In this document: piece after piece, positions 1 through 25,959 of the stretch
Layout: every line of letters begins with the position of its first letter
Position numbering within the stretch: the first letter of the stretch is position 1
From: Rhabditoides inermis
Taxonomy: Eukaryota > Nematoda > Chromadorea > Rhabditida > Rhabditidae
Direction of reading: 5' to 3'
DNA: 64,000 bases
NCBI GenBank assembly: GCA_963966185.1
Contig: CAWZYM010000328.1
Location: 124,001 to 188,000 of the forward strand
Notes under the pieces: generated by a model
Told to the model about the DNA's origin: nothing
The model's database searches: none
Seen by the model: only the letters and a program-made list of their open reading frames with translations
Position numbers and translations under genes: made by a program

Positions 1-269
1 TCCAACTCTCTGATTTCGCGCGCTAGAAATACAGGTATGAAATAGAGGAGAAAATTATCTATCGATTGATATATAGATTGATTTGATATGTGCTCTGGAA
101 GTGCTATTAGGAGCTGTGCTAGAAGTGCTGTTGTCAGTCTTCCAGTAGATGACTAATCTTTATTTATTTCCTTTTTTTTATTTACAGTAAATTTAAATAA
201 TTAGAAAGTGTCACAGTCTATCTGGTTGATAGTATCTGGTTGACTGTTTTTCTACAGATGTATTTACTA

Positions 270-2115
270 TGCTCATAGAAGGCGCTCCGGCACGCTCCGC
301 TGTCAGAGCATATCAGTAGATCAGTAATAAAAATAACACTAATGATCACTGATACTGATTTGCATTTTCTCCCACTCTCTGATATTTTACTCTCTCGTAT
401 GCACATGGAGGGCGCTCCGGCACGCTTCGCGCGCATCCGCGGTCAAAATATATCAGTAGATCAGTAATAGTAAGAATGCATTGATCACTGCTACTGATAT
501 GAATTTTCTCCGACTCTCTGATCTTTCTTTCTCTCGTATGCACATAGAAAGCGCTCCGGCACGCTCCGCGCGCCTCCGCGGTCAAATTCTATCAGTAGAT
601 CAGTAATAGTAAGAATGCATTGATCACTGCTACTGATATGAATTTTCTCCGACTCTCTGATCGTTCACTTTCTCGTATGCACATAGAAAGCGCTCCGGCA
701 CGCTCCGCGCGCCTCCGCGGTCAAAATATATCAGTAGATCAGTAATAGTAAGAATGCATTGATCACTGCTACTGATATGAATTTTCTCCGACTCTCTGAT
801 CTTTCTTTCTCTCGTATGCACATAGAAAGCGCTCCGGCACGCTCCGCGCGCCTCCGCGGTCAAAATATATCAGTAGATCAGTAATAGTAAGAATGCATTG
901 ATCACTGCTACTGATATGAATTTTCTCCGACTCTCTGATCGTTCACTTTCTCGTATGCACATAGAAAGCGCTCCGGCACGCTCCGCGCGCCTCCGCGGTC
1001 AAAATATATCAGTAGATCAGTAATAGTAAGAATGCATTGATCACTGCTACTGATATGAATTTTCTCCGACTCTCTGATCGTTCACTTTCTCGTATGCACA
1101 TAGAAAGCGCTCCGGCACGCTCCGCGCGCCTCCGCGGTCAAATTCTATCAGTAGATCAGTAATAGTAAGAATGCATTGATCACTGCTACTGATATGAATT
1201 TTCTCCGACTCTCTGATCTTTCACTCTCTCGTATGCACATAGAAAGCGCTCCGGCACGCTCCGCGCGCCTCCGCGGTCAAAATATATCAGTAGATCAGTA
1301 ATAGTAAGAATGCATTGATCACTGCTACTGATATGAATTTTCTCCGACTCTCTGATCGTTCACTTTCTCGTATACACATAGAAAGCGCTCCGGCACGCTC
1401 CGCGCGCCTCCGCGGTCAAAATATATCAGTAGATTAGTAATAGTAAGAATGCATTGATCACTGCTACTGATATGAATTTTCTCCGACTCTCTGATCTTTC
1501 TTTCTCTCGTATGCACATAGAAAGCGCTCCGGCACGCTCCGCGCGCCTCCGCGGTCAAATTCTATCAGTAGATCAGTAATAGTAAGAATGCATTGATCAC
1601 TGCTACTGATATGAATTTTCTCCGACTCTCTGATCGTTCACTTTCTCGTATGCACATAGAAAGCGCTCCGGCACGCTCCGCGCGCCTCCGCGGTCAAAAT
1701 ATATCAGTAGATCAGTAATAGTAAGAATGCATTGATCACTGCTACTGATATGAATTTTCTCCGACTCTCTGATCGTTCACTTTCTCGTATGCACATAGAA
1801 AGCGCTCCGGCACGCTCCGCGCGCCTCCGCGCGCCTCCGCGGTCAAAATATATCAGTAGATCAGTAATAGTAAGAATGCATTGATCACTGCTACTGATAT
1901 GAATTTTCTCCGACTCTCTGATCTTTCACTCTCTCGTATGCACATAGAAAGCGCTCCGGCACGCTCCGCGCGCCTCCGCGGTCAAAATATATCAGTAGAT
2001 CAGTAATTATAATAACATATTGAACACTGATACTGATATGCATTCTCTCCTACTCTCTGATCTTTCACTCTCTCGTATGCTCATAGAGGGCGCTCCGGCA
2101 CACTCCGCGGTAAAA
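270..2115. repeat. Tandem array of 139-bp units (about 13 copies)
   Basis: The word AGAAAGCGCTCCGG recurs every 139 bp (for example 546, 685, 824). Each unit holds a GC core (GCGCTCCGGCACGC then CGCGCGCCTCCGCGG) and an AT part with ATCAGTAGATCAGTAAT and GATCACTG(A/C)TACTGATATG. One unit near 1815 has a 10-bp internal duplication (GCGCCTCCGC twice). Units are about 95 percent alike. The open frames across it are repeat translations. Confidence 0.92.
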
Positions 2116-2205
2116 GCCTATCAGTAGCTGGTTGACAATTTTTATTTATTAGAGATACAAATATACTTTATAGTTATTACTGGTCTTATATTATAAAATT
2201 TAAGC

Positions 2206-2209
2206 GAGC

Positions 2210-2268
<59 letters not shown>

Positions 2269-2386
2269 TGGGATGAGCAGCTGGTTGACAATTATTATTT
2301 ATTTTAGATCCCAGTAGACTTCATAGTTATCAATAATCTAAAATCATAATATATAAGAGAGAGATAGAGGAAGAGAGGGAGAGAGG

Positions 2387-2428
<42 letters not shown>

Positions 2429-2475
2429 TGAGAAGAGAGGGATAAGTAAAGGAGAGAGATGAGAAAAAGGAGGTT
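2206..2475. repeat. (GA)n microsatellites between array and 5' block
   Basis: Two GA tracts (about 2206-2262 and 2355-2425) separated by a short AT segment. Equivalent tracts lie at 5274-5308, 32865-33055, 37040-37290, 57517-57730 and 62120-62215, always at the same place in family A units. Confidence 0.9.
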
Positions 2476-3314
2476 ACATAGTATTTCGCCTCGCCTCACT
2501 TCTATCTTTGATAATAGAATGACGTGAGTGCATATAGTATTGTTTTATTGTATGTGCTCAGAAAATAGTTTGTTGGAGTGTGGTGAGCTGTTTCGTAGTG
2601 CATGGTGATACTCTCGCTCATTTGCACAATTGACTGTCTCTTTCTCTGACATCAGACAGACTGGCAGCTGGCGCACTCTCACCTCGCCACACTCTCTCGT
2701 CGCGGGGCAATAAAACGACGTCGATTAGAGGAATTTAATTGATTGCAGGCGTCAGAGGTCACAAAAAGATGCGAATTTTGGTAGAAGTGTAGTGGCCACC
2801 TATTTGCATGTTGTAGTAAATAGAGACCTTACACGATTGCCTAGTTTTCTTGAACAGCCCGCGACAACTGTTTGGTGTCGCCTCGCCTCGACTAAATCAC
2901 TTCGTGAAAGGAAACCAGGAAGATTTATAAAAAGATTACGGGCAGATTTGTAGGTGAGGGAGTTTAGAGGAGTGACGTGAAAACCTTTTTTCGATAGCTG
3001 AAGTCTGCGATTCGCAGTACTCGTTCTTGTAAGGTCTACTCGCCGCACCCGATTTGCCAGTGACCCGTCTCTTCATCTGACACACTATTTCGCCGCTTTT
3101 GTGTCTGACTCTCTCTGATTACGCGCTATTTCGTCGGACTTTCTGAAGCTTATAGCTCCGCGGATATGAGAGATAACGAGCTGAAAATTGGAATCCTGCA
3201 TCTCGGGACCGAGACCATCGGATCGATGTCACGTTTGGCTAGATAGGAGTAGTGGGTGGCGCGGTAGAGCGATGGACGTACAGACACCATAGGGCATTTT
3301 ACACTTACACCAGA

Positions 3315-3335
3315 CTAGCGCGCTTCGCGCGCTAG
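3315..3335 (-). repeat. 3'-terminal palindrome, family A
   Basis: Perfect 9-3-9 palindrome with CTAGCGCGC arms, ending the 3315-6217 unit and followed on the minus strand by TCTGGTG of the next unit. Confidence 0.85.
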
Positions 3336-3648
3336 AAATATAAGTTTGAAAAGAGGAGAAAATTATCTATCGATTGCTATATAGATTGACTTGATATGTT
3401 CTCTGGAAGTGTTATTAGGAGCTGTGCTCCTAATAGAAGTACTGTTGTCAGAGTCTCCCAGTAGATTGATCTTTTTTCCCCTTATTTTTAATCTACAGTA
3501 TTATCAATATTTAGAAAGTGTCACAGTCTATCAGTAGCTGGTTGACAGTTACTGTTTCTCTACAGATATAATATTTTCTATGCTCATAGAAGGCGCTCCG
3601 GCACGCTGCCGCGTGCCTCCGCGGTCAACGCCTATCAGTAGATCAGTA

Positions 3649-3891
<243 letters not shown>

Positions 3892-3899
3892 TATTGATC

Positions 3900-5215
3900 A
3901 CTGATACTGATATGAATTTTCTCTGACTCTCTGATCTTTCACTTTCTCACATGCACATAGAGGGCGCTCCGGCACGCTCCGCGCGCCTCCGCGGTCAAAG
4001 CCGATCAGTAGATCAGTAATATAAATAATATAGTGATAACTGATACTGATAGGCATTCTCTCCGACTCTCTGATTTTTCACTCTCTCGTATGCACATAGA
4101 CGGCGCTCCGGCACTCTTCGCGCGCCTCCGCGGTCAAAGTCGATCAGTAGATCAGTAATATAAATAATATAGTGATCACTGATACTGATAGGCATTCTCT
4201 CCGACTCTCTGATCTTTCACTCTCTCGTATGCACATAGACGGCGCTCCGGCACGCTTCGCGCGCCTCCGCGGTAAAAGCCTATCAGTAGATCAGTAATAT
4301 AAATAATATAGTGATAACTGATACTGATAGGCATTCTCTCCGACTCTCTGATCTTTCACTCTCTCGTATGCACATAGTCGGCGCTCCGGCACTCTTCGCG
4401 CACCTCCGCGGTCAAAGCCGATCAGTAGATCAGTAATATAAATAATATAGTGATCACTGATACTGATAGGCATTCTCTCCGACTCTCTGATCTTTCACTC
4501 TCTCGTATGCACATAGAAGGCGCTCCGGCACGCTTCGCGCACCTCCGCGGTAAAAGCCTATCAGTAGATCAGTAATATAAATAATATAGTGATCACTGAT
4601 ACTGATATGCATTCTCTCCAACTCTCTGATCTTTCACTCTCTTGTATGCACAAAGAGGGCGCTCCGGCACTCTTCGCGCGCCTCCGCGGTCAAAGCCGAT
4701 CAGTAGATCAGTAATATAAATAATATAGTGATCACTGATACTGATATGCATTCTCTCCAACTCTCTGATCTTTCACTCTCTCGTATGCACATAGAGGGCG
4801 CGCCTCTGCGTTCAAAGCCGATCAGTAGATTAGTAATATAAATAATAATATTTTGATCACTGATACTGATAGGCATTCTCTTCGACTCTCTGATCTTTCA
4901 CTCTCTCGTATGCACATAGACGGCGCTCCGGCACTCTTCGCGCGCCTCCGCGGTCAAAGCCGATCAGTAGATCAGTAATATAAATAATATAGTGATCACT
5001 GATACTGATATGCATTCTCTCCAACTCTCTGATCTTTCACTCTCTCGTATGCACATAGAGGGCGCGCCTCTGCGTTCAAAGCCGATCAGTAGATTAGTAA
5101 TATAAATAATAATATTTTGATCACTGATACTGATAGGCATTCTCTTCGACTCTCTGATCTTTCACTCTCTCGTATGCACATAGAGGGCGCGCCTCCGCGG
5201 TCAAAGCCTATCAGC
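3900..5215. repeat. Tandem array of 139-bp units, variant with TAAATAATATAGTG
   Basis: About nine units with the same GC core and GATCACTGATACTGATA word. Some near 4790-5190 have a shortened GC core (GAGGGCGCGCCTC). They belong to the 3315-6217 element. Confidence 0.9.
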
Positions 5216-5270
5216 AGCTGGTTGACAATTATTATTTATTAGTTATCACTCATCTAATATCATAAAATAT

Positions 5271-5310
<40 letters not shown>

Positions 5311-6217
5311 AAGAAGAGAGGGATGAGAAGAGGAGGTGGTAGAGCGTACTACATAGTAGCACTCTTTCGCCTCGCCTCACTTCCCTGCTTGAATATAGAA
5401 TGACGTGAGTGCACATAGTAATGTTTTATTGTATGTGCTCAGAAAATAGAATTCGCACAGTTTGTTGGAGTGTGGTGAGCTGTTTCGTAGTGCATGGTGA
5501 TGTTCTCGCTCATTTGCACAATTTACTGTTTCTTTCTCTAACAGCAGACTGACTGGCAGCTGGCGCACTCTCACCTCGCCACACTCTCTCGTCGCGGGGC
5601 AATAAAACGACGTCGATTAAAGGAATCCGCTGATCGCAGGCGTCATAGGTCACAAAAAGATGCAAATTTTGGTAGAAGTGTAGTGGCCACCTATATGCAT
5701 GTTGTAGTAAAGGGAGATCTTACACGGTTGCCTACTTTTCTTGAACAGCCCGCGACAAATGTTTGGTGTCGCCTCGCCTCGATTAAATCACTTCGTGAAA
5801 GGAAACCAGAAAGAGTTATAAAACGATTTCGGGCAGATTTGTAGGTAAGGGAGTGTAGAGGAGTGACGTCAAAACCGTTTCTCGATAGCTGAAGTCTGCG
5901 ATTCGCAGTACTCGTTCTTGTAAGGTCTACTCGACGCAACCGCTCAACCACCTAACCGTCTCGTCACCTTACACACTATTTCGCTGCTTTTCTGTCTGAT
6001 TCTCTCTGATTACGCGCTATTTCGTCGGAGTTTCTCGAGCTCATATATCCGCGGATATGAGAGATAAAGAGCTGAAAATTGGAATCCTGCATCTAGGAAC
6101 CGAGACCATTGGATCGATGTCACGTTTGGCTAGATAGGAGTAGTGGCTGGCGCGGTAGAGCGATGGACGTACGGACGGACGGACGGAAACCATAGAGCAT
6201 TTTACACTTACAGGCAA

Positions 6218-6238
6218 CTAGCGCGCTTCGCGCGCTAG
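6218..6238 (-). repeat. 3'-terminal palindrome of the autonomous Helitron
   Basis: Perfect inverted repeat: 9-nt arms CTAGCGCGC and GCGCGCTAG around TTC (plus strand). On the minus strand it ends CTAG, the CTRR 3' terminus of Helitrons. The hairpin is the expected transposition terminator. Confidence 0.85.
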
Positions 6239-6359
6239 AAATATAAGTATAAAAAGAGGATAAAATTGTCTATCGATTGATATATTGATTGATCTGATGT
6301 GTGTCCTAGAAGTTGTGAAAGAAAGAAAGGAGTTCAGAAGCGCATCCACTGTCAGAGAT

Positions 6360-6457
6360 CTAAAGAGAGCAACAGAGAGAAAAGAAAGAGAGAGATAAAG
6401 AGAGAGAGAGAAAGATAGAGATAAAGATAGAGATAGAGAGAGAGGAGAGAGAGAAGG

Positions 6458-6488
<31 letters not shown>

Positions 6489-6640
6489 AAGAGAAAGAGA
6501 GAGAAAGAGAGAGAAAGAGCAATTAAGAGAAAGAGAGAAATTAGGGGAGAGGGAGAGAGTGAGCTGAAGAGAGAGGGGAAGCGAGTGTGAGAGAGAGAGG
6601 GAGAGAGAGAGAGAGAGGGAGAGAGAGAGAGAGAGGGATG
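6360..6640. repeat. GA-rich low-complexity tract
   Basis: Degenerate (GA)n/(GAGAAA)n run between the transposase stop side and the 3' terminus of the autonomous Helitron. The stretch 6640-6885 is AT-rich and holds no gene; it may be the 3' UTR. Confidence 0.9.
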
Positions 6641-6885
6641 AATAAGATAGGAAAATCGAATTGTATTAATTAATAAAGTTTACAGGAGTCGATAGTGTAC
6701 ATGTTTTCATGGAGTATTTGCGAATTAAACTGGTTTTAATTGAAAAACCTTTATATACATAAAATACGCATATTACAATATTTCATATTATACTTTTGAA
6801 ACATTATCGGAAACTAATGCGAATCATGAAACAAAATCTTACAAAAATAATAGACATTACACAAAATACACGTATAGAAATGAAT

Positions 6886-20398
<13,513 letters not shown>

Positions 20399-20688
20399 CC
20401 TGAAATGGATTTGTTATGGTTATTATTATTAAACGTTTATTTTGATTCAATGCACTCAAATAAATAAATAAATAAATAACATGTCATAAATAAATAGAAT
20501 TTGTTCATTACGAAAAAGAAGATGGCAAATGGCGGGAACTGTTTGTAAAGGACTATCGTCTATGACCTAGGTCAGCGGTGTTCTTTGTGATGAGTGGTGA
20601 CTCTGGTATCATAAAGGGCCATACAATACAATATGCAATCTGCTGCAAAACTAACAAGAGAAATATCATAGAACAGCAGAGATAACAT

Positions 20689-20749
<61 letters not shown>

Positions 20750-20979
20750 AGGAGGAAAGAATAATCCCCGGCTGGGTGCAGCAGCAGAGTGACCGTTGAT
20801 ATTATCTGTTGATATAATACACTCAAAAAGCCTTTCCGTCTGATATTTCGTTGACATAATATAACCTGTGACTCGTGTCTTCTCAATTCTTTCTTGTCTC
20901 TGTCGTTATTCATCTGTTGATAATTTTCCACCTGTGACATAAAATAGTATTGTGTGAATGTCATTACATTTTATATGTT

Positions 20980-21291
20980 GTCGACGCAAACTTGGTGGAG
21001 AGGAGAGAGTGAGATAGAGATAGACAGAGAGAGACAGAGAGTGGAGAGAGAGAGAGAAATCGCTTAACCTAGGCTGGTTCGGTCATCTGGCACTGGCCTC
21101 GCCTCACTCGTCGCGTGACTCACACGAATAGAAGAGTATTCGTATTCGAATAGATAGCTCCCGACTGACGGTATATCGGTGTGAGAGAGCAAAGTGATGC
21201 AAAGAAGAGAGAGAGGGAAAAGGAGAAAGAGAGAGGAAGAGAGAGGGAGTGAGAGAGAGAGAGTAAGAGATCGCTTGACCTAGGCTGAGGC

Positions 21292-21345
<54 letters not shown>

Positions 21346-22175
21346 GAATGACGTGAGTGCATATATAACTTTTTTATGTACCTGCTCAGAAGATTCGAAC
21401 AGTTTGTTGGAGTGTGGTGAGCTGTTTCGTAGTGCATGGTGATATTCGTAGTGCATGGTGATATTCTCGCTCATTTGCACAATTTACTGTTTCTTTCTCT
21501 AACAGCAGACTGACTGGCAGCTGGCGCACTCTCACCTCGCCACACTCTCTCGTCGCGGGGCAATAAAACGACGTCGATTAAAGGAATCCGCTGATCGCAG
21601 GCGTCAGAGGTCACAAAAAGATGCAAATTTTGGTAGAAGTGTAGTGGCCACCTATATGCATGTTGTAGTAAAGGGAGATCTTACACGGTTGCCTACTTTT
21701 CTTGAACAGCCCGCGACAAATGTTTGGTGTCGCCTCGCCTCGATTAAATCACTTCGTGAAAGGAAACCAGAAAGATTTATAAAAAGATTTCGGGCAGATT
21801 TGTAGGTAAGGGAGTGTAGAGGAGTGACTTCGAAACCGTTTCTCGATAGCTGAAGTCTGCGATTCGCAGTACTCGTTCTTGTAAGGTCTACTCGACCCAA
21901 CCGCTCAACCACCTAACCGTCTCGTCACCTTACACGCTATTTCGCCTCTTTTCTGTCTGACGCTCTCTGATTACGCGCTATTTCGTCGGACTTTCTCGAG
22001 CTTATAGCTCCGCGGATATGAGAGATAAAGATATGAAAATTGGAATCCTGCATCTCGGGACCGAGACCATTGGATCGATGTCACGTTTGGCTAGATAGGA
22101 GTAGTGGGTGGCGCGGTAGAGCGATGGACGTACGGACGGACGGAAACCATAGGGCATTTTACACTTACAGGCAGA
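20980..22175 (-). promoter_or_regulatory. Conserved 5' block of the autonomous Helitron; candidate promoter region
   Basis: This block precedes the transposase gene and is shared by all family A units. On the minus strand it has a TATA-like TTTTTATAAATC at 21774-21785, a CRE-like TGACGTC variant nearby in sister copies, and an octamer ATGCAAAT (as plus GATGCAAATTTTGG near 21620). A GA-rich stretch (21000-21350) follows before the first coding exon. Promoter function is inferred from position only. The block could equally be kept as the Rep recognition end. Confidence 0.4.
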
Positions 22176-22196
22176 CTAGCGCGCTTCGCGCGCTAG
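22176..22196 (-). repeat. 3'-terminal palindrome abutting the autonomous Helitron 5' end
   Basis: The same 9-3-9 palindrome as at 6218. The next minus-strand base is the TC of the autonomous element, so the junction reads CTAG|TC. Confidence 0.85.
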
Positions 22197-22439
22197 AAAT
22201 ATAGGTATAAAATAGAGGAGAATATTATCTATCGATTGATATAAAGATTGACTTGATATGTGCTCTGGAAGTGCTATTAGGAGCTGTGCTAGAAGTGCTG
22301 TTGTCAGTCTTCCAGTAGATGACTGATCTTTATTTATTTCCTTATTTTTTTATTTTCAGTAATTTTAAATAAATAGAAAGTGTCACAGTCTATCTGGTTG
22401 ATAGTATCTGGTTGACTGCTTTTCTACAGGTGTATTTAC

Positions 22440-25400
22440 TATGTTCATAGAAGGCGCTCCGGCACGCTCCGCGGTCATAGCCTATCAGTATTTCAGATAT
22501 AAAATTAATAATAAAATGATCACTGATACTGATATGCATTTTCTCTCACTCTCTGATATTTTACTCTCTCGTATGCACATAGAAAGCGCTCCGGCACGCT
22601 TCGCGCGCTTCCGCGGTCAAACTATATCAGTAGATCAGTAATTATAATAATACATTGATCACTGATACTGATATGCACTTTCTCCGACTCTCTGATCTTT
22701 CACTCTCTCGTATGCACATAGAAAGCGCTCCGGCACGCTCCGCGCGCCTCCGCGGTCAAACTATATCAGTAGATCAGTAAAAATAAGAATATATTGATCA
22801 CTGCTACGAATATGCATTTTATCCGACTCTCTGATCGTTCACTTTCTCTTATGCACATAGAAAGCGCTCCGGCACGCTCCGCGCGCCTCCGCGGTCAAAG
22901 TCGATCAGTAGATCAGTAATAATAATAATACATTGAGCACTGATACTGATATGCATTTTCTCCGACTCTCTGATCTCTCACTTTCTCGTATGCACATAGA
23001 AAGCGCTCCGGCACGCTTCGCGCGCCTCCGCGGTCAAAGCCGATCAGTAGATCAGTAATAATGAGAATATATTGATCACTGTTACTGATATGCATTCTCT
23101 CCGACTCTCTGATGTTTCACTCTCTCGGATGCACATAGGAGGCGCTCCGACACGCTTCGCGCGCCTCCGCGGTCAAAGTCTATCAGTAGATCAGTAATAA
23201 TAAGAATATATTGATCACTGTTACTGATATGCAATCTCTCCGACTCTCTGATATTTCACTCTCTCGGATGCACATAGGAGCCGCTCCGGCACGCTTCGCG
23301 CGCCTCCGCGGTCAAAGCCGATCAGTATATCAGTAATAATGAGAATATATTGATCACTGTTACTGATATGCATTCTCTCCGACTCTCTGATATTTCACTC
23401 TCTCGGATGCACATAGGAGGCGCTCCGGCACGCTTCGCGCGCCTCCGCGGTCAAAGTCTATCAGTAGATCAGTAATAATAAGAATATATTGATCACTGTT
23501 ACTGATATGCATTCTCTCCGACTCTCTGATATTTCACTCTCTCGGGTGCACATAGGAGGCGCTCCGGCACGCTTCGCGCGCCTCCGCGGTCAAAGTCTAT
23601 AAGTAGATCAGTAATAATAAGAATATATTGATCACTGTTACTGATATGCATTCTCTCCGACTCTCTGATATTTCACTCTCTCGGATGCACATAGGAGCCG
23701 CTCCGGCACGCTTCGCGCGCCTCCGCGGTCAAAGTCTATCAGTAGATCAGTAATATTAAGAATATATTGATCACTGTTACTGATATGCATTCTCTCCGAC
23801 TCTCTGATATTTCACTCTCTCGGGTGCACATAGGAGGCGCTCCGGCACGCTTCGCGCGCCTCCGCGGTCAAAGTCTATCAGTAGATCAGTAATAATAAGA
23901 ATATATTGATCACTGTTACTGATATGCATTCTCTCCGACTCTCTGATATTTCACTCTCTCGGATGCACATAGGAGGCGCTCCGGCACGCTTCGCGCGCCT
24001 CCGCGGTCAAAGTATATCAGTAGATCAGTAAAAATAAGAATATATTGATCACTGTTACTGATATGCATTCTCTCCGACTCTCTGATATTCCACTCTCTCG
24101 GATGCACATAGGAGGCGCTCCGGCACGCTTCGCGCGCCTCCGCGGTCAAAGTCTATCAGTAGATCAGTAATAATAAGAATATATTGATCACTGTTACTGA
24201 TATGCATTCTCTCCGACTCTCTGATATTTCACTCTCTCGGATGCACATAGGAGGCGCTCCGGCACACTTCGCGCGCCTCCGCGGTCAAAGCCGATCAGTA
24301 TATCAGTAATAATGAGAATATATTGATCACTGTTACTGATATGCATTCTCTCCGACTCTCTGATATTTCACTCTCTCGGATGCACATAGGAGGCGCTCCG
24401 GCACGCTTCGCGCGCCTCCGCGGTCAAAGTCTATCAGTAGATCAGTACTAATAAGAATATATTGATCACTGTTACTGATATGCATTCTCTCCGACTCTCT
24501 GATATTTCACTCTCTCGGATGCACATAGGAGGCGCTCCGGCACGCTTCGCGCGCCTCCGCGGTCAAAGTCTATCAGTAGATCAGTAATAATAAGAATATA
24601 TTGATCACTGTTACTGATATGCATTCTCTCCGACTCTCTGATATTTCACTCTCTCGGGTGCACATAGGAGGCGCTCCGGCACGCTTCGCGCGCCTCCGCG
24701 GTCAAAGTCTATCAGTAGATCAGTAATAATAAGAATATATTGATCACTGTTACTGATATGCATTCTCTCCGACTCTCTGATGTTTCACTCTCTCGGATGC
24801 ACATAGGAGGCGCTCCGACACGCTTCGCGCGCCTCCGCGGTCAAAGTCTATCAGTAGATCAGTAATAATAAGAATATATTGATCACTGTTACTGATATGC
24901 AATCTCTCCGACTCTCTGATATTTCACTCTCTCGGATGCACATAGGAGCCGCTCCGGCACGCTTCGCGCGCCTCCGCGGTCAAAGTCTATCAGTAGATCA
25001 GTAATATTAAGAATATATTGATCACTGTTACTGATATGCATTCTCTCCGACTCTCTGATATTTCACTCTCTCGGGTGCACATAGGAGGCGCTCCGGCACG
25101 CTTCGCGCGCCTCCGCGGTCAAAGTCTATCAGTAGATCAGTAATAATAAGAATATATTGATCACTGTTACTGATATGCATTCTCTCCGACTCTCTGATAT
25201 TTCACTCTCTCGGATGCACATAGGAGGCGCTCCGGCACGCTTCGCGCGCCTCCGCGGTCAAAGTATATCAGTAGATCAGTAAAAATAAGAATATATTGAT
25301 CACTGTTACTGATATGCATTCTCTCCGACTCTCTGATATTCCACTCTCTCGGATGCACATAGGAGGCGCTCCGGCACGCTTCGCGCGCCTCCGCGGTCAA

Positions 25401-25925
25401 AGTCTATCAGTAGATCAGTAATAATAAGAATATATTGATCACTGTTACTGATATGCATTCTCTCCGACTCTCTGATATTTCACTCTCTCGGATGCACATA
25501 GGAGGCGCTCCGGCACACTTCGCGCGCCTCCGCGGTCAAAGCCGATCAGTATATCAGTAATAATGAGAATATATTGATCACTGTTACTGATATGCATTCT
25601 CTCCGACTCTCTGATATTTCACTCTCTCGGATGCACATAGGAGGCGCTCCGGCACGCTTCGCGCGCCTCCGCGGTCAAAGTCTATCAGTAGATCAGTAAT
25701 AATAAGAATATATTGATCACTGTTACTGATATGCATTCTCTCCGACTCTCTGATATTTCACTCTCTCGGATGCACATAGAAGGCGCTCCGGCACGCTTCG
25801 CGCGCCTCCGCGGTCAAAGTCTATCAGTAGATCAGTAATAATAAGAATATATTGATCACTGTTACTGATATGCATTCTCTCCGACTCTCTGATATTTCAC
25901 TTTCTCGTCATAAAATACTACTCTA
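22440..25925. repeat. Tandem array of 139-bp units (about 25 copies) with block duplications
   Basis: Same unit as at 270-2115, mostly the variant GGAGGCGCTCCGGCACGC with TTCGCGCGCC. Marker variants show block copying: the segment at 23916-24149 recurs exactly at 25167-25400 (1,251 bp = 9 units). The CCGACACGC/CAATCTCTCC/GGAGCCGCTCC series at 23111-23312 recurs at 24779-24980 (1,668 bp = 12 units). Confidence 0.93.
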
Positions 25926-25959
25926 CGATCATAGATAGCCGCTCCGCGCGCCTCCGCGG

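Larger units (their letters stand above)
1..3314 (-). mobile_element. Non-autonomous Helitron, family A, 3' part beyond or at window edge
   Basis: On the minus strand it begins at 3314 with TCTGGTGTAAGTG and carries the 5' family A block (about 2480-3314), GA microsatellites and about 13 copies of the 139-bp unit. It then reaches a half palindrome at 15-26 (TTCGCGCGCTAG only), joined to array sequence at 1-14. It matches 34837-38145 almost base for base. In that copy the element continues past the half palindrome to a full hairpin, so this unit very probably extends to the left of the window. It has no coding capacity. Confidence 0.75.

Noticed and set aside
270..2115. CRISPR-like array of regularly spaced repeats
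   Set aside because: The whole 139-bp unit is repeated, with no unique spacers; the gene context is a eukaryotic Helitron.
20865..20932. Possible upstream coding exon (VENYQQMNNDRDKKELRRHE between CAG sites)
   Set aside because: Splice-like borders are present, but joining it to the 20398 exon does not keep the frame of its own ATG; at most a 5' UTR exon.
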